From the NCBI GenBank assembly GCA_964292325.1, contig CAXYVG010000145.1, forward strand, positions 1 through 7,147: DNA of 7,147 nucleotides, written 5' to 3'. This DNA is from CTSoil-075 sp964292325 (lineage in GTDB: Bacteria; Bacillota; Negativicutes; DSM-13327). Under the pieces are notes generated by a model. That model worked only from the letters and a program-made list of their open reading frames with translations, had not been told where the DNA came from and did no database searches. Below are positions 4,553-7,147 of the stretch, piece by piece; the stretch's first letter is position 1, and each line of letters opens with the position of its first letter. The position numbers were made by a program, and so were the translations under genes.

Positions 4553-5833
4553 ATGAAGAAGGCGGATCTTCTTTCTACTTTATTTGTGGGAATTGACGTA
4601 AGTTCTCGAGAAAATGTAGTCTGCGCAATTGATTATGAAGCCCAGAAACTCTTACGTTTTTCTGTACAAAATAACCAACCTGGCGCCGTACAAATGGCTG
4701 AAAAGCTTCGGGAATTTCTTTCTGGAAACCACGAGGTTAACAAGTTAATGGTTGCTTTGGAATCTACATCGTTCTACGGGATTCATATCGCAAACTATTT
4801 ATCTTCCTGCGAAGCGTTAATGCCATTCCATACTCACGTTTATTGCGTAAATCCTAAAATGATTGCTAATTACAAAAAGTCTTATATTGATGTGGGAAAA
4901 AACGATGCAATCGATGCGTTTATCATTGCTGATTTTGCTAGAGTTGGACGAATTAACACTGCGCCTTGGCGTGGGAGTCAATTTCTTGCTCTACAACGCC
5001 TCACTCGTCATCGCTTGCATATCGCTCGTTCTCTTACTCGCGAAAAAACTTATATGCTCTCGAATATCTTTTTGAAATTCAGTGAGTTTTCTATACTCGG
5101 CGAGAATGAACAGCCTTTTTCCAACAATTACGGTACTACTGCTTCTTCAGTTTTAACCGATTTTCTCTCTACAGAGGACATTGCTAATATGCCAATGGAA
5201 GCACTTATTGAACACATTTGCAAAAAAGGTAAAAACCGTTTTGTAAATCCTGAGCATACTGCTTCTTTATTGCAACAAGCCGCTCGCAATTCCTATCGAT
5301 TGGATAAATGTTTATATGAGCCTTTAACTATCTCAATTGCCTCATCGTTTAACCTCATTTCAGCCTATGAGTCTGAAATGAAAGCCATCAACAAAGCGAT
5401 TGAGAAAACGCTCCGGGGACTTGATCCCAACGCTTACCAAAGCCTTTTATCCATTCCGGGAATTGGTCCTGTTTATGCTGCTGGTATTATCGCTGAGATT
5501 GGCTCAATTGAAGCCTTTAATTCTCAGGATGCTCTTGCTAAATATGCTGGCCTCGTCTGGCGCGAAAACCAATCTGGTACATTCAGAGCCGATGACACTA
5601 GCCTATCTAAAGCTGGAAATACGTATCTGAGATACTATTTGATCGAAGCTACAAGTCATGTAAAGAATCATATTTCTGAATACACAGCTTTTTATCACAA
5701 AAAATATGATGAAGTAAAAACTCATCAGCACAAACGCGCACTCGCACTTACTGCCCGTAAATTTATCCGACTGATTTTTGGATTGCTGGCCAATCATCAG
5801 CTTTACTCTCCAAGTAGAGTAAGCCAAAGTTAA
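4553..5833 (+). CDS. IS110-family DEDD recombinase (transposase)
   Basis: The 426-aa product has an N-terminal RuvC-like domain with Asp15 (GIDVSS), Glu70 (ALESTSFYG) and Asp118/Asp121 (VGKNDAIDAFIIADFAR), the DEDD set of the family. A long helical linker (about 145-285) leads to a C-terminal domain with the helix-hairpin-helix PGIGP (302-306). After it come AKYAGLVWRENQSG (329-342) and SKAGNTYLRYYLIEA (352-366). The conserved serine nucleophile of IS110 enzymes is most likely Ser341 in QSG, by motif position. Known family members cut and rejoin DNA under the direction of a bridge RNA and move through a circular intermediate. All key residues are present and the frame is intact, so it looks functional. 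The upstream, not downstream, position of the long leader fits the IS110 group rather than IS1111. Confidence 0.96.
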   Translation: MKKADLLSTLFVGIDVSSRENVVCAIDYEAQKLLRFSVQNNQPGAVQMAEKLREFLSGNHEVNKLMVALESTSFYGIHIANYLSSCEALMPFHTHVYCVNPKMIANYKKSYIDVGKNDAIDAFIIADFARVGRINTAPWRGSQFLALQRLTRHRLHIARSLTREKTYMLSNIFLKFSEFSILGENEQPFSNNYGTTASSVLTDFLSTEDIANMPMEALIEHICKKGKNRFVNPEHTASLLQQAARNSYRLDKCLYEPLTISIASSFNLISAYESEMKAINKAIEKTLRGLDPNAYQSLLSIPGIGPVYAAGIIAEIGSIEAFNSQDALAKYAGLVWRENQSGTFRADDTSLSKAGNTYLRYYLIEATSHVKNHISEYTAFYHKKYDEVKTHQHKRALALTARKFIRLIFGLLANHQLYSPSRVSQS

Positions 5834-5931
5834 TAGCTTCCATATTTTAACTTTTTCTTCGATATGAAGGGAAGGCTTGTTAAGTGCAACCATTTTCTGC
5901 GGATTGTTTACAAACTTTATTTTTTACGGGC

Positions 5932-5937
5932 TTGACA
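5932..5937 (+). promoter_or_regulatory. Orphan -35 box at the IS110 right end
   Basis: A consensus TTGACA points outward at the right end, with no good -10 at 16-18 bp in the present arrangement. In IS110-group circles a promoter forms across the joined ends. Joining through a TT core here would place TATAGG from the left end 16 bp after it. Confidence 0.45.
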
Positions 5938-6015
5938 TATTACCAGATTGCTTTACTCTTGTAATTATTCATAGTTTAGTTTTTATTTCTTTTGTAATTT
6001 GAAGTGACTTAATAA

Positions 6016-7147
6016 TCATAATTGACCGCCAAGTTTAATTATTGCACTTTTGGCAGTTTCAATGTATTTGCTGTGGTTAATAGGCGCATTTTGTGCATTT
6101 TGTATAAATAACTTAAATGATTGAATAGCTTCTGAATTGTGTCCCATTAACATATAAGTCATCGCTTTGCCAAAATAAGCATCTGTATATTGTGGATTTA
6201 TCTTGAGTGCTACACTAAAATCAGCTAAAGCTAAAACATATTGACCTTTATGAGCATAAGCAATTCCGCAAGAATAATATGCGGTTGCGTCTTGCGGATT
6301 TAGTCTAATAGCCTTATTGTAGTCTGTTATTGCCAAGTCGTATTGATTTCTGGAATCATTAACTCCCCCGCGCCAACGGTAAGCATCTACATAATCTGGT
6401 TTTAATTCTATAGCCTTATCAAAATCATTAATGGCTAATTCGTACTGTTCAATGGATTCATAAATGCAACCGCGATATGCATAAATACGTGCATCTTGTG
6501 GATTTAATTGGATGGCTTTACTAAATGCATCAATAGCATTATGGTTATCTTCTTTAACCATATAATCATACCCTTTTTCAATCCAGTGAATAGCAGTAAA
6601 AAACTGTTCGTTCTTAAAAATCTTTAATTCTGTATTTTTTCTCTCTTGTACGGTTTTGGTTCTCGCCAACTCCTGCTTCAATACAACGACTTCCTGCATA
6701 GCAATATCGTAATCCAACTGAATCTTTTTTAAATTATCTGCCAAAAATTTATCCTGCAATTTATTCATCATCGACTGGACATTGTCAGTGTCAACCTTGC
6801 AAGTAATAGTAACTTTAATGAAGTCCCCACCAGTATCGCTTACTTTTCTGTCAAACTTCTTATCAGTAACTTCGACGATACCGCCAGCAATCATATTGAT
6901 TTCATCTTTGGAAACTGATGAATTGAGGGTTTGCGTGTAACTTTCAATATATATACCACTTTGTTCTACGGCTTTCCTCATTGCATTATGATAAGCACGT
7001 TCTTTGGCTACGGCAAGAGTTTCATTTTCACTCATATTGTATTCGCCTACAGTAGTAATTTCTTTTATACTTGCGTGGGTTGAAAGTGGCAATAAAATCA
7101 TAAATAATAAAAATAAATACGAGCTTAGTTTATGTAATTTTACCGTA
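6016..7147 (-). CDS. Secreted TPR protein with FlgT-like N-terminal domain (5' partial)
   Basis: The first ATG in the window is at 7101, but the frame stays open to the right edge. It adds KLHKLSSYLFLLF before MILLPLSTHA, giving a complete signal peptide (basic start, hydrophobic core, cleavage probably after STHA). The true start therefore lies beyond 7147, and ATG 7101 is inside the hydrophobic core. Numbering from 7101, residues 12-112 form a domain with the ETLAVAKERAYHNAMRKAVEQSG, AGGIVEVTD and VTITCKVDTDNV patterns, which recall the N-terminal domain of FlgT-like envelope proteins. A charged coiled coil (about 113-165) follows, then five TPR units (about 169-202, 203-236, 237-270, 271-304, 305-338) of the AIxxFxKAIxLNPQ type. 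Predicted location is periplasm or cell envelope, acting as a protein-binding scaffold. Partners are unknown. No hairpin terminator is visible right after the stop; IS110 lies about 60 bp downstream and may have displaced it. Confidence 0.8.
   Translation of the reverse strand, partial: TVKLHKLSSYLFLLFMILLPLSTHASIKEITTVGEYNMSENETLAVAKERAYHNAMRKAVEQSGIYIESYTQTLNSSVSKDEINMIAGGIVEVTDKKFDRKVSDTGGDFIKVTITCKVDTDNVQSMMNKLQDKFLADNLKKIQLDYDIAMQEVVVLKQELARTKTVQERKNTELKIFKNEQFFTAIHWIEKGYDYMVKEDNHNAIDAFSKAIQLNPQDARIYAYRGCIYESIEQYELAINDFDKAIELKPDYVDAYRWRGGVNDSRNQYDLAITDYNKAIRLNPQDATAYYSCGIAYAHKGQYVLALADFSVALKINPQYTDAYFGKAMTYMLMGHNSEAIQSFKLFIQNAQNAPINHSKYIETAKSAIIKLGGQL

Larger units (their letters stand above)
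4272..5956 (+). mobile_element. IS110-family element (ends approximate)
   Basis: A DEDD recombinase gene (4553-5833) is preceded by about 280 bp and followed by about 120 bp without genes, the normal IS110 plan with the long non-coding end upstream. IS110 elements lack clear terminal inverted repeats and make at most a very short duplication, so ends must be inferred. I place them by the short shared strings at 4271-4275 (TACTT) and 5951-5957 (CTTTACT), where a two-base core could sit. Two other clues agree: the leader shows pairing potential with 4278-4290 and resembles 5945-5954. Orientation is opposite to the neighbouring IS66. A longer right end is possible. Confidence 0.6.

Noticed and set aside
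5603..5893. Minus-strand frame of 96 codons over the IS110 gene end
   Set aside because: Mostly antisense to the conserved C-terminal domain of the recombinase; no binding site or recognisable motif.
4244..5926. Terminal direct repeats of a composite transposon around the IS110 gene
   Set aside because: The shared stretch is only 12 exact bases and diverges quickly; IS110 elements are not expected to have long direct repeats.

Overview
The window reads as an AT-rich accessory or intergenic stretch of a Gram-negative-type Firmicute, possibly Negativicutes. This placement is an inference from two things: an exported TPR protein with an N-terminal domain of a type I associate with that class, and the AT-rich, strong Shine-Dalgarno style of the genes. 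No rRNA or housekeeping marker is present to fix it. Only two genes are not part of a transposon: a stand-alone M41-type peptidase domain protein (1115-1621, minus) and a secreted TPR protein (6016 to the right edge, minus) whose true start lies outside the window.

Layout from left to right. Positions 55-185 hold a nearly gap-free run of dyads, followed by a minus-strand terminator (187-227) and a possible 20-codon scar of a lost gene. Positions about 310-1040 contain no credible gene but carry several families of short same-orientation repeats. The M41 gene follows, with its own terminators at 1042-1106. Then comes a complete IS66-family element (1662-4226, minus) with tnpA, tnpB and tnpC, 25-bp imperfect terminal inverted repeats and a perfect 8-bp target duplication (gcaataat). 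It landed inside the loop of a 19-bp-stem hairpin. Immediately after it is an IS110-family element (about 4272-5956, plus) encoding a 426-aa DEDD recombinase. The TPR gene fills the right end.

The most interesting signal is the roughly 280 bases upstream of the IS110 recombinase. They can be folded by eye into a 5' hairpin, a first large stem with internal loops, and a second stem with internal loops. This is the architecture known for IS110 bridge RNAs, which programme recombination by pairing to the element's ends and to the target. One internal-loop segment resembles the right end of the element (9 of 10 bases). The opposite internal-loop strand is complementary to the left end (11 of 13 positions paired). 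An orphan TTGACA near the right end could form a promoter with TATAGG at the left end when the ends are joined. All this was done by eye and needs covariation or RNA data.

The picture is a chromosomal interval in which a TPR gene and an M41 gene on the same strand have been separated by two unrelated transposons. The left part of the window is repeat-rich non-coding DNA.
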